Of a DNA stretch of 64,000 nucleotides, positions 24,891-36,467 are shown piece after piece; the stretch's first letter is position 1; every line of letters begins with the position of its first letter. A program made the translations under genes and the position numbers. This stretch comes from Nageia nagi (taxonomy: Eukaryota > Pinophyta), in NCBI GenBank assembly GCA_050084985.1, contig JBITNC010000001.1, positions 110,980,001-111,044,000 on the forward strand, read 5' to 3'. Below the pieces are notes generated by a model, which searched no databases, was not told the origin of the DNA, and was given only the letters and a program-made list of their open reading frames with translations.

Positions 24891-25660
24891 GAGAGCTAAG
24901 TTCCACACAACTGCAATGGAAGTTGAGACTTCACACCAAGAGGCATGCTGCAGCTGCATAAGAATCAAACTCTGTAAAATAAATGATAAGCTGATAGGGG
25001 AGAGCTAAGTTCCACACAACTGTAATGGAAGCTGAGACTTCACACCAAGAGGTATGTTGTAGTTGCATAAGAACCAAACTCTGCAAAATAAATGATAAGT
25101 TGATAAGTGGAGCTGAAACTCCACCAAGAGGCATGATAAGCTGGTAGGGGAGAGCTAAGTTCCACACAACTGTAATGGAAGTTGAGACTTTGCATCAAGA
25201 GGTATGCTGCAATTGCATAAGAATTGAACTCTACAAAACAAATGATAAGCTGATAAGTGGAGTTGGAACTCCACTAAGAGGCATGATAAGCTGATAATGG
25301 GAGCTAGAACTCTACCAAGAGGCATGATAAGTTGATAATGGGAGCTTGAACTCCACCAAGAGGCATGATAAGCTAATAATGGAAGCTAGAACTCCACCAA
25401 GAGGCATGATAAGCTGATAATGGGAGCTGGAACTCCACCAAGAGGCATGATAAGCTGCTAATGGGGGCTAGAACTCCACCAATAGGTATGATAAGCTGAT
25501 AATGGGAGCTAGAACTCCACCAAGAGGCATGGTAAGCTAATAATGGGAGCTAGAACTCCACCAAGAGGCATGATAAGCTACTAATGGGAGTTAGAACTCC
25601 ATCAATAGGCATGATAAGCTGATAATGGGAGCTGGAACTCCACCAAGAGGCATGATAAGC
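24889..25660. repeat. Tandem array: ~110-bp units then ~10 copies of a 41-bp unit
   Basis: Three longer units containing GGGGAGAGCTAAGTTCCACA start near 24890, 24997 and 25146. From 25244 to 25653 about ten 41-bp copies of GATAAGCTGATAATGGGAGC plus a second half ending CCAAGAGGCAT follow with few changes. The 41-bp unit looks derived from the end of the longer one. Tandem repeats in the 3' untranslated part are known from Tat/Ogre elements; here the array also lies just upstream of the antisense PMD gene. Confidence 0.85.
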
Positions 25661-25984
25661 TGATAACACAACCCTATAAACATGAGATTAAAAGCAATAT
25701 TATCTTGGATATGACATTGGTCAAGCACCTATGATATATCTATGATACTTGAATGAGCTAATTTATTAGAGAAAGGAACATGAGTGGTCCTTTCTAGTAG
25801 ATTTAGAACACCAGTGGTCTTCATCTAAGACTGTGGGTGGTCCTTTTCTTAAGGATTCATCGAAAATTATGAAGATTAGGCCCCTATGAATCACCCCTAA
25901 ATTCTAGATTGATACCTGGTTGCTTGTCCACGTACATTGAATGCTCAAATTGAAGTTGTCTTAGAGTGTGTGCCCTAACATTTC

Positions 25985-25991
25985 TATAAAA
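25985..25991 (+). promoter_or_regulatory. TATA box of the antisense PMD gene
   Basis: CTATAAAAGG, a textbook plant TATA box in a short G+C-richer stretch, lies about 150 bp before the ATG at 26138. A start of transcription near 26015-26020 would fit. It works on the opposite strand to the LTR promoter. Confidence 0.6.
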
Positions 25992-26137
25992 GGGGCCCCA
26001 CTCTTCCTCATTTGGTCACACTATCATTTTTAGAGCTGAGAGTATCTTAGAGCTTGGGAGACTGAGTCAGAGAGGACTAGTTAGTGATTTTGTTGCTATC
26101 ACTAGGTGATATTTCCTGCATTGTTATGCTGCACACC

Positions 26138-28346
26138 ATGGCCCTACCAATCACACATCGAGATGGACACAAAGCTACCTTGGTGGCCAATTCTCCTGCC
26201 AATCATTAGGTACACTACATCTCTTACCTTTTCCTTGCTATGTTTTTGCTTGTCTTCAAATTTTAGCTGCCTGCATACTGATTTTCCAAGTTGCCACTAG
26301 GGTTTACCTGTTGAATACCTTAGCCCATCATTTTTACCTTTTCATTCTATTTTCCAAATTTTTGGTATCATGGCTATACCAAACTCATCCGTATGAACCT
26401 GTACCTCAAACTTTGTTGACCTTTGTGCATGAAAACAGGACCGTTGGTGGTCCTTTCTACCCTAGTTTAGACTGTGGGTGGTCTTCTTTACTCATACTTC
26501 TAATACTGACTTACTCTCTATCACTCTTTTCTTGTAGAATCATTCATACCTTATGCAACCATCTAGCAAGAGTTCCACTTTTATCACTACCCAGCAGTGG
26601 CCATAAACTGATGAGGCTCGAAGTATTCTAGAGGACATTTCTTTCAGCTACCTAGCATTTGCTAATTATGTGTTTCATGATTGCAATATGCTGACAGCCC
26701 TGATGGAAAGGTGGGATCTAAACTCCAACACCTTTCACCTTCTGATTGGTGAGATCACAATGACACTAGAGGACATCTACAGGATCACTAGAATTCCTAT
26801 CAAGGGGAGGCTAGTGAACATGGTTCCTATTCCTAGCCTAGAATAGGTAGAGGTATGGGCTACATGGCTAACAGGGTCGAATGAAGTAAATCACAGGAAG
26901 AGGGGTGTGTCCCTAGTGAGACATGTGTCAAAGTATACTCCAGTACAGAGTGACCTACGGATGAGGCTCCTCATTGCCTACCTTTTGGATGCTATTATCT
27001 ACCCAGATAAGAGTAGTGAGACCTTCCCTATGGGTATGGTTTCTATCATACAAGACATGGTGACACATAGGCAGTAGTATGCATGGTGCCTTGCAATACT
27101 GGCATAGCTCTATCATGACCTCCATGGCTTTGCATAAGTGGAGAGAGGGGGGGATAGGTAGCTCATTCTATGATACTACAGGTGTGGGCATACAATCACA
27201 TCATCATTTCTAGACTAATGATGTTGCCCCTAGACCAGCCAGATGATGTACCCACCTGGCAATGGTGGGTGATAATAGAGGGACCAGGCTTCCCTAACAT
27301 AGACCTAGAAGGATGGTAGGTACAATTTGACCTACTGTAGGAGGTGCAGATATACTAGCATCCCTATCGGGGAGGTGTACCAGAGTAGGAAGAGGACATA
27401 TAGGAGATGGAATGGGTGAGACACCCTACATACATACAGGCATGTAGAGCACTGGTGGAGCTATACAAGCTAGAGTGGGTACTCCATCAGTTCAACCTCC
27501 AACAATGTATACCAAGTGACTATAGGATAGTGGTGCACTACTACTGTAGTAGGCACCTCCCAGAGGACTATGAGCTAGTACCTGACTGGGACTCAGATTG
27601 GGAGTCCCCTAGCGAGGACTCTGACTATGGGGTTGATGATGACATAGATGGACCTAACCATATGGAGGATTACCTAGACTAGTGGAGGGAACACTATCCT
27701 CACCACATAGGTATTCATGATACTAACTCAGGTGACTATGCATGGGAGGATGAAGACACAAGGGACATACAGACCAGATGGGACACTCCCTTTATGGTAG
27801 GAGGGTGGGGAGGAGAGAGTAGCCTGACATATGCCCATGACACATCTCTAGATGCAAGTCATGATGATAATGAGGAGACCGATCCAGACCAGGATGAGTA
27901 TGAACCTGAGTATGAGATAGATACAGATTAGGAGGAGGAAGACTACAATGAGGATGATGATGGTAACTTATTTTCTCTTTTGCTTTGCTTTGATTTTTTG
28001 CTTTCATGATATGCAAGATATTAACATGATATGTCTATGTTATGTCATAGATCCTGAGGTCAAGATGGCTAGGCTATGCGATCAAATTGGCCAAAAAGAT
28101 GTGACGATTACAGAGCTATAGGGTCATCTATGGTTTGAAGGAGGGGATTATACTAGGATCTATCAAGACCTATAGGAAACCAAAAAGGAGATCAAAGCCC
28201 TCTACGAGTAGCTTCACCAAGCTGAGAGACAGATCAGTGAGGAGAAGGCATGTGTAGAGAAGTACAGGGCACGATGTAGGGGTGGCACATCTAGCAGGGC
28301 TACTAGCTCTAGTGTAGGGGGAGGGAGCTCTAGTAGGAGATTCTAG
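26138..28346 (+). pseudogene. Plant mobile domain (PMD) gene, antisense in element B
   Basis: Function of PMD proteins is partly known: the domain occurs in plant genes of the MAIN type and in some transposons. Exon 1 (26138-26209) starts ACCATGG and ends in TAG before a GTACAC donor. Exon 2 (about 26594-27962) reads LMERWDLNSNTFHLLIGEIT from about 26700, then MTLEDIYRITRIPIKGRLV, the PMD core; the later part carries WQWWVIIEGPG and an acidic tail (DSDWESPSEDSD). Exon 3 (28051-28346) encodes a coiled coil and a Ser/Gly-rich end. The exon 2/3 junction (27963 GT, 28050 AG) keeps the frame. In-frame stops at 26844, 27075, 27105 and 27135, plus a frame change at a run of seven G (27147-27153), break it. 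At least two of the stops fit Gln codons turned to TAG. Confidence 0.65.
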
Positions 28347-28715
28347 GTCATTCTATGTGATCTCATTTAGTTGCATTGTAAACAAAAACATTTTGATCAT
28401 GATATATATATGAAACATAAATTTTGGTACTTGATTTGCTCTTATGCATGTGCTTGTGATGGATGAAATTGATGTTCTGTGATTCCTAAAAATGAACACC
28501 AATGATACAACCTAAAATTCTGAGTTCTCATGTTGCAGGGGGAATTGGAATCTTTTGACTTTCTCCTCTTTTTCACTAAAAGAGGACCATCAATGGTCCT
28601 ATTAGCATGAAATACAATGCCAGTGCTCCTGTTATGACATCATGAAGTCCCCCCCGATCTCTTCACCATGACGTCTATTAGTGACCTGAACTGACTGTTA
28701 GCTTCTCTCTCTCTT

Positions 28716-28721
<6 letters not shown>

Positions 28722-28753
<32 letters not shown>

Positions 28754-28762
28754 TATTGATCT
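28722..28762. repeat. (TA)n microsatellite
   Basis: About 40 bp of TA/AT dinucleotides between the 3' end of the PMD gene and the 3' end of the opposite-strand gag. Confidence 0.85.
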
Positions 28763-28764
28763 AC

Positions 28765-29991
28765 CAAATGATACCTCCGGAGGGCCTGGAGCTCCCATGG
28801 TGCTAGCCTCACAAACATCTTCAAGGAAAATCATATTGACATGTTGCTCTTCCTTTGCATCTTTGACCTTTGCCGAACACACATAGAATCCATCTTCTAT
28901 GAGCTTCTGTACTCTATCCCTAAGGCTTCCACACTAATTTGTAGCATGGCCCTTAGTCTGATGATACTCACAATACCTATCTTCCTTATACCAAGTGGGT
29001 CTTTCTACTATAGGATCTTCTTCATGCTTAGGTAAGGGTTATAATAACCCTTTTACCATAAGGTCTTTTAGGATATGTCTCAGAGGTATGGGAAATCTCA
29101 CAAATTTCTTCTCTTTCATCTCACTTGTCTTCTCAGCCACATGGATAGTTTTCTCCTTCTTTGGTGATTGCGATCTCTTATCCTTTGCTTTTGTCTTATC
29201 ACTACTGCCATACTTCACAAGCCCTAGCTTCACAAGGACTTTCTCTTTCTCTAACAATTTATACGTCATATCCAAAAATGCAAGATGTGTATAATCAATA
29301 ACATGTGATTGCAAGGGTAAAAAAATAGCTTCTTTAAAAATATTATTTACCTCTTTTTCTGTTAATCTGGTCTTCACTTACTGCCATGTCTTCTTAAACC
29401 TTACAACAAATTTGTCTAGTTGCTCATCACTGCCTTGCTTTATAGCGCATAAATCTGATAACATAATCTCCTGCTTGATGTTATGCTTATATTGCTCCAA
29501 GAATAAACTATTGAATTCTTCAAATGATGTGATGGACCCTTCAAGTAGGGCATAAAACCATTCTCGAGCCTCTCCCTCCAAGCTATGGGAAAAGAATTTA
29601 GCTTGCAATCTTTGATCTGTACCAATTTTGAGTTCACACTCATCCTTGAACCCTTGTATATGTCTTCTCAGATCTCCTTCACCATTGAACTTGTAGAATT
29701 TTGGCTCTTTATAGTTAGATGGTGGCATGTGCCTATGAATCTCATCGCAGAGGGGACTACCAAATTCAAAAGAATCATTAGGTGGAGCTGATCCCCTTGC
29801 CAATCTATCTATTTGCCTTTGCATACCCTCTATAGTAGCTTGAAATTACTGTTGTCACCCTCAGTGCTATTTTGCATTCCTCTGGATCCCTCTGGATCAT
29901 CATGTTTGATTTTCCCCAATAATTCATCCAAATCTCTTTTTGAAAGACTACGCAAGAATAATTTAAGTTGATCCATAACTAAAACACTCAT
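28765..29991 (-). pseudogene. gag: Tat-type gag, element B
   Basis: Capsid/nucleocapsid precursor. The ATG at 29991 starts MSVLVMDQLKLFLRSLSKRD; a one-base frame change near 29845 follows. The middle (29820-29380) has the retrotransposon gag core: PSNYKEPKFYKFNGEGD, FSHSLEGEAREWFYALLEG, SFEEFNSLFLEQY. A TAA after KKTWQ (about 29377) replaces an expected Gln codon, then the frame continues to 29039 and, after another stop, to YCEYHQTKGHATN and LRDRVQKLIEDGFYV. That last part matches the Tat-lineage gag tail. It ends against a (TA)n tract with no protease after it. Only three or four lesions separate it from a full frame. Confidence 0.7.
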
Positions 29992-30046
29992 AAGATAGAT
30001 ATTAGTCCTAACTAAAACCCTTGGGGTTTTAGTACAATGATGTGCA

Positions 30047-30065
30047 CTTCATGTCGGGTTCACCA
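30047..30065 (-). other. Primer binding site of element B
   Basis: On the minus strand TGGTGAACCCGACATGAAG begins two bases inside the 5' LTR. It starts with the TGG expected opposite a tRNA CCA end. I do not assign the tRNA species. Confidence 0.6.
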
Positions 30066-30067
30066 AA

Positions 30068-30947
30068 TGTTTACAAATAAAATTGAGCATGCAAATAAAT
30101 AAATAGGTAAATATCTACAAACCCAATATATCTGTATTTGAGCTATGGATAGCAATTTATTCTTAATAGCAATGAACAAGATAACCAATTTAGAAATTTA
30201 AAGGTAATTATACTAAACAAGATTATGATTTGTATACTTACCTCATGGAATGTACCTAACAATGAAAGATGAAGATGTTGGTGATGTACTGATGATGATT
30301 TCCCTTCCAAAAATGTAGTAACCTATGAGGATGCAAAAAGAGGACCACGAGCGGTCCATTTCAGAGATATTAGAGCATCGACGTGTGTTCTTTCGTTCAT
30401 AAAGGAGCATCGATGGCCTTTGTTTGATGATTCTTGATCTCTCAATCAAGTCCAAAACTTTGATATGGATGTCTCAGATAGCAGTGTGATATCAGAATAG
30501 ATCATGGATGTCAGGATAGCTCGCGAAAAGAAGCACACAAACCATAACCTTGTAGGCAGTACCAAGAGATACCTTAAGGGGTTGCCACTACAAGACCATA
30601 CGCAGGATTGTGTGTATCCTTGTTATGTGGACTTACTATTAGATCCCTTATTTATATATATAATAGATAATACAACCCATGGGTCGACATACATCTACAT
30701 AAACAAGGCTAATTCACAACATTCTAGATAAACACACCAATAAACAAGGTAATTTATACAATATTCAAGATAATTCATGCAATATTAAAGATAATCCATG
30801 CAACATTCAAGATAATCATTATAAGATTCACATTTAAGACAAACATTGATATTATCACTTTAAGACATTCAAGACATATATTTAGACCAAGCATATTTTC
30901 ATTAATTTATTGATTTAAAAACATAAATTCATTTTTATGTGTTAACA
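30068..30947 (-). repeat. Element B 5' LTR (right)
   Basis: Ends TGTTTACAAA...GTGTTAACA. A minus-strand TATATAAATA box near 30649-30662 would drive the gag transcript. It shares a GAGGACCAC...GGTCC palindrome-like motif with the rest of the element. Confidence 0.85.
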
Positions 30948-30952
30948 GTAAT

Positions 30953-31688
30953 CATATCTGATAATCAAAAATAATAAATTCATCAAATGTTCTCAAGAAT
31001 TTTCAAGAAATCTTATTTATGAAGCCATCAAAAAATATCCAACCATAATTATCCCATATACATAATGCAAAGAAAGAATATTGCTTTAAAAGTATGATAT
31101 ATGAAAAGAATAATAACAAGTCTTGATGCACTTAAAAGGAGGCTACTTTTAGCGAACTAAATATAATTTCAATTTATCTAGTTTATCTTTCTAATATCAA
31201 GGTTCTAGACACTTTGTAATCAATCAATACTTATCTATATTGTCTAAATACATCATTTGATTAATCCCATTTAATCTAGGTCCACATTTGACTAGCTTTC
31301 CTTCATACATAGGGTATATCCATGTCTTAATACTTTAACTAGGTAGGAGCTAACTTCCTTGTAATGCACTAAGGTTATAATAGCTTCAATTTTTTATATT
31401 TACAAGATCATTCTCTTTACTTAGAAACCTATTTGATTTCTTTATATTATTCCTAATGGTAACCTTCAAGTTATAGTATATCATCACTATGTCCTTAAAT
31501 AGGTCATCATGGTTTGATTTCTTTATCTTATGTTTGTAATCCAATAATAGTCCATCCTTGACTATTTAAATTGGATAAAAGGTTTAAACCTTTGCTTTCC
31601 CATTAATGAACTATTGATACCTTAAATTCTATACTATAATTCTAGTTGGCTTAATTTAGTTTTACTATGATTCTACATATACACCATT
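30953..31688. other. No gene recognised
   Basis: AT-rich DNA between element B and the CACTA transposon. No reading frame or repeat stands out. Confidence 0.4.
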
Positions 31689-31691
31689 CAA

Positions 31692-32010
31692 CACTACTAC
31701 CTTAAACCCAATTTTCCTCCTTTTTTGCATTGATAATTTTTATTATTTTTTTTCCCCATTTTTCTAATGCTAACTACCATGCTAGAAGTTATTTCAAATT
31801 TTGCATCCTTTTTGGAGTACTTTTTGCATTATTTTTTATGTCCCTAAAGCCACTTTTTACATCATATTTTTGCATCTAAAAGTGTCTAAATTTTCATCTT
31901 AAGGTAACTTTTTTTGCATCCTTTATTTTCAATGAAAGGGGTCAAAAATTGCATCCTTTTTTACTTCCAAAGGGGTCTTTTTTTGTGTTAGTTTTTCCTA
32001 CATTACATCG
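31692..32010 (+). repeat. Left terminus and subterminal region of the CACTA
   Basis: The inverted end CACTACTACC is followed by repeated TTTTTTGCATCC/GCATCTAAA words about 30-60 bp apart, likely transposase-binding sites. Confidence 0.75.
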
Positions 32011-33075
32011 CATATTACATCCAAAACTACAATATTTTTATCTAAAAATTATAAAAAAATTAATTCATAATATTTAATATCATTATTTTCATTTCCATTG
32101 AAGCATTAATTGTACATCAAAATAATATGCCAATTTCACCAATTATATGGCAAAATAATATGTGCATTGTACATGTGCCAAAGTAATATGTGAATCATAT
32201 GTTGCACCTATTTTGATATGTGATAGTATGTTAATTGTACACCAAAATAATATTCCAATAATATTACATAAAAATATGATACAAATGGGAAATAATACAC
32301 TAAATTATGCTAAAACCAATATGCCAAAATATGGTTTGATAAAACCATGATAACATCCACATCAACATATGTTGAAATAACATACATATGGATGTTTGAA
32401 TACATAAAAATGATATACATATATACATCAAAATGATATACATGTCTATGTCAATACATCCACATGATATCTCAAAAATGATACAATGGTACTATTTGCA
32501 TCATGAGTACAAAATGATAGTACAGCTACTAGTTCTCAATATCAATATCATTGAAAGATCCAAACTTAGTACCTACATACTGATCATAACCTAACTCACT
32601 ACATAATACACTACCTAAGACACTATAATGACTATGCCCTACCCTACTAAGTTGACATGTCATCTCACTATATGCTTTGCTAGGATGTGTCAGGTCATTA
32701 TAAAAAAAAATTATCGAATCTCACATCTCGAGTAGATGATGAATCACCCTCCTTCATTGCACCCACCTATGATGCATCTCCCTACAATGCACCCTCTTGT
32801 GATGTAGTACTTATCTACAAATAACAATAAAATAAATATTAGTGTGTATATAATCATACTAACAAAACATATGCATCACCTATAAGAAATTTGTGATATG
32901 CATGCCTTTATTAATTAAAATAATTGAAATTACTTACACCAACATTTAGCATATCCCTCAAGGCTTGGTAACCATATGTGATTCCATATTGGCATTCATT
33001 ATCATCAAGAAACTAATTTAAATCTCTCAACTACAAAAAAAAAATTAATTAGTACTATATTAAAAACCATTTACC
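32011..33075. other. CACTA interior, no exon recognised
   Basis: AT-rich. Contains repeated AAAATAATATGCCAAT- and ACATCAAAATGATATACAT-like short units (32110-32480). It may include 3' parts of the leftward gene. Confidence 0.4.
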
Positions 33076-33079
33076 TATA

Positions 33080-34004
33080 TCATTTAAAATCACTACATGC
33101 AGTGAATATACTTACAAATTGGAATTTCATAGTCTTCACCCCTCCACTTCCTACTTGATGCATAATATTGCATCCCAATTTGGTAAGTTGGGACTTCAAT
33201 GCTTTTTCTTGAGATGTATCCAAGCCTTCTTCTTTCCTTTTTTCTTCCTTGGATAATTTCTTCAGTAGCATATTCCAAACCTTTCTATTAAATAATTAAT
33301 TAATATTATGTTAAAAAAAAGTCAATTAATTAGGTCCAAATACTAAATATGAATGATAATATTGATTCATAGCTTCTTATGGATGTTAACTAATTTTGTA
33401 CTAGGGTTATTTGGTTAGGGGTATGTTTCATCACTTTTCATAATACATTATCTCTAACCCTTTTCAGATTCAAGCCTTCCTACTGGAACACTTTCTTCTT
33501 GCTCCACCCTTCACCAAATTCATATTTCAAGTTTGTTATTATTCTCTTTTTTGCTGCAAAAATACAAATTATAAAAAATTATTTTTAGTCTCTTAAAATA
33601 ATAAACTAATGAAAGCAAAACATACATACCAAAAAATGAAAACAAATTTATAACAAATTCATCTTATTTCTTCCATGGCCTATCAAGGGTTTCTACAAAT
33701 TCTACTATTGCAGCATTTTGGAGAGATTTGTAAAATAGTTTACTTGAAAAATAGTTTAAATCATATTAGTAAATTATTAATATACTTATAATAAATATTT
33801 AAATTTATATTTTTAAAATAGAAATGATTAGCATTATCTTCTTTTAGGACCTCTCCATTCTTCCTCACAAAATTTGAAGATTTCTAGACCCTTGAGTCAT
33901 CATCAACATAAATTATTGATTGATGGACTCTGCTAAAATAATATATTGCATGGATCACAAATATGCTTAAAAATATAAATTAGAATAATTTTTTATTACT
34001 TATT

Positions 34005-34052
<48 letters not shown>

Positions 34053-34430
34053 CCTAAATGATTGATGACATGTCCTTGCGATGTGGTAACAACACCTATT
34101 CCTCTAGCCTCGTCACCCCCAACCATCAACATCAACTCATATTGGTTAAAAAATCATTTAGAAAATTTGAAAACCCCCTTTAATTTCTTTTACTATTCAA
34201 TAAATTAAAAAAATAAGTGATTACATTTCCTACTTAATGAAATATATATAGTATAATTTAAAATTGCATTGATATTACATAATACATATGGATACTTACA
34301 AGTATTTTTTTATTTTTACAATTTCATATTTCTCTTTTTCAGCATCCTTTTCTTTTTATTTCCTTTTACCCTTATCTTTATCTTGATCACCCTACTTTCC
34401 AAGCCCCATATGTGGTCAATGGTGATCACT
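33080..34430 (-). pseudogene. TNPA-like gene of the CACTA, several exons
   Basis: Minus-strand coding-like pieces separated by AT-rich gaps. 34420-34300 gives a Lys/Glu-rich piece (KDAEKEKYEIVKI). 34140-34060 gives GGDEARGIGVVTTSQ and 33720-33640 gives NAAIVEFVETLDRPWKK. 33560-33400 gives KYEFGEGWSKKKVF and LKRVRDN. 33280-33080 is open in two frames. The GEGW block recurs in the plus-strand remnant at 13.15 kb next to another CACTA end, which supports calling it the accessory CACTA transposase (Transposase_24/TNPA type). Exon borders are uncertain and stops occur. Confidence 0.45.
34010..34048. repeat. (AT)n microsatellite
   Basis: About 38 bp of pure AT dinucleotide inside the CACTA, in a likely intron of the leftward gene. 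Confidence 0.85.
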
Positions 34431-34434
34431 AGAA

Positions 34435-36467
34435 GAAAGTAAACAAAATTTTAGTAGTGATGTTAATATTATAGATGAAAAACACATTTTGATATGTGAT
34501 ATTTCCTATTTTCATCAAAATTTGAGATAACATAATTACTAAATAACATCAAAATACATTACTAAATATATATCATCATTTACTAAATAACATCATAGGA
34601 ACAAAAATGTGTAGGATGATCTAGATAGAAGGAATTTGAAAATACCTACTACATAATGGTTCAAGGGCTCTAATAGATGGACTTCATTAACTTGGAAATG
34701 ATGAGGAGCACAATGGTTCCTTTTGTATCTTACATAATTATACAATTATTATTATCATCTTCTATAATTTATATTTTTATTACAAATACAATGTATTTGC
34801 TAACAACTACTAGAGAATGATGCAAGGGCCCTAGTTAATAGATATCTTGCTCCTTATCTTGATCCTTTTGTACCTTACATAATTATACAATATTAACATT
34901 CTTATTCTTTCTCATAAATTACTCATGGATAAAGGGGCACATCATGTTCCTTATCCATTTTTTGATCTTCTACAATTTATATTTTTATTAAAAATACAAC
35001 CTCTATAATTTATTGCCAACATAATCCTTAGTCTCAAATTTTTCAAATTTTTCCTTATTATTTACCTTTCCTTCTTAGTTTCAAATTTAAGCATTTAGTT
35101 TGCTCACAAAATTTGAATTGGTAATTTATATCATTTCCATTGTAAAGGCTCAATTTTGAATCTTCCTATACATGTTATGGATGTTAAGTACCTTTATCCA
35201 AAATTTAAAAAGGGGTTTTCCTACCAAAAAATCATTTACATTTAATCTTCTAAATGTTATTTCTTATTTACTTTCCTTGTATTGTAGTACTTGGTAACAA
35301 CCATATTTTTTATCCATATACTTTATTAAAATAAATTTAGGGAAGGTTTCTTTAGATTTATTATGACAAAAGTTCAAGTATAAATTGGTAGGTTCCATTT
35401 GAATTGGTACCTAAATTCTTCAAAAATCATCCATTGTATGTTGTGAATTTCTTTAAATGTATCAATTTCCTAGAATTTAATAAGAATCCATATATTCTAA
35501 TCCAAATACAAAATAAAGATAAATTTCCTAAATTCTATTTATTTTACTATATTAACTAAAGTATATTTAATTTACTAAAATATTCAAGTTAACAAGTTTT
35601 TTGGAATCATTAGTTTAAGAAGCAACTTCTTAGAACATAAGAAGAGCTTCAAAAATTGGTATAAAAATAAGTTTTTGGACAACAAGGAAGAGTTCTAGAG
35701 TTGAGAATTTCATAAGTATGTCCCTATTTTTGTTGATATTTCATTCTAAGGTGCAATGTATAGAATTTGTTTCAATTTATTGGTGCATTTGTAATTTTAT
35801 GATGTATTCTTGAGAAGGAATGGATTTGATTTAGATTTTTTATTGAATTATTAATAAGTAATGGGTTTAGTTTCTAATTTCATGGTGCTTTGTTGATAAA
35901 ATCAACTAAAATTTTATGGGTATTTCAAAAAAACCTAGCATATGGAATTAACTTTCAATTTTTGCATGCATTGTTGATAGTATAAAACCATAGCTTTTTT
36001 AGTGTAGATTCATGAGAATTCAAAATATCTTAGTTTTCTTTAGTGTAAATTCATGGGAAATTGAAACATGCAAGTAAGAATCTACATACCTTATGAAAAT
36101 TAGGAATAATGTAGAGTAATTTGCAATAAACCCTTTCTTCTCCCACAAAATGCAAAACCTTATAAATAAATGTACCAAAAAATTTTAAAAAAATAAGGTT
36201 AAAATCAAGTGAAATCGAGTATAAATCAAGTTAGAATTGAATGAAATGAGCTAGAAGGGAACTTACTTGATGCTCTCCCATTGGAAATCAAATTTTGCAT
36301 CTCCTCTAACCAAGAAATAGGTATTAGAAAAGTGATAGGTGGCCCTACTTTTTACTTTTTCAATTTTTAGTGTAATTCAGTGCAAAAAAGGAGGCATATT
36401 TGCATCCAAAAATGCCTATTTCGAAAAAAATTTAAAATTTTAAGTTAAAATTATTGTTCTTCAAGTT
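34435..36467. other. CACTA interior, 2 kb without a recognised gene
   Basis: AT-rich and without clear coding sequence. At 36385-36415 a block with GGAGGCATATTTGCATCCAA repeats the subterminal word, about 4.7 kb from the left end, so some binding-site-like repeats are internal. Confidence 0.4.

Larger units (their letters stand above)
23481..30947 (-). mobile_element. Tat-type Gypsy element without pol, with antisense PMD gene (element B)
   Basis: Two direct repeats of ~880 bp (23481-24359, 30068-30947) with TG...AACA ends are flanked by GTAAT (23476-23480 and 30948-30952). The gag is on the minus strand. The primer-site-like TGGTGAACCCGACATGAAG lies inside the right LTR and a purine-rich AAAGTGGGGCATC lies inside the left LTR, both fitting minus orientation. 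No protease, reverse transcriptase, RNase H or integrase is recognisable. In their place is a plus-strand gene with a plant mobile domain and introns, then layered tandem repeats. Movement would need enzymes from another element. LTR divergence is roughly 5% by eye, mostly transitions. Confidence 0.8.

Noticed and set aside
29585-29791. Plus-strand frame over the gag of element B
   Set aside because: It is a shadow of the minus-strand gag, which matches the family.
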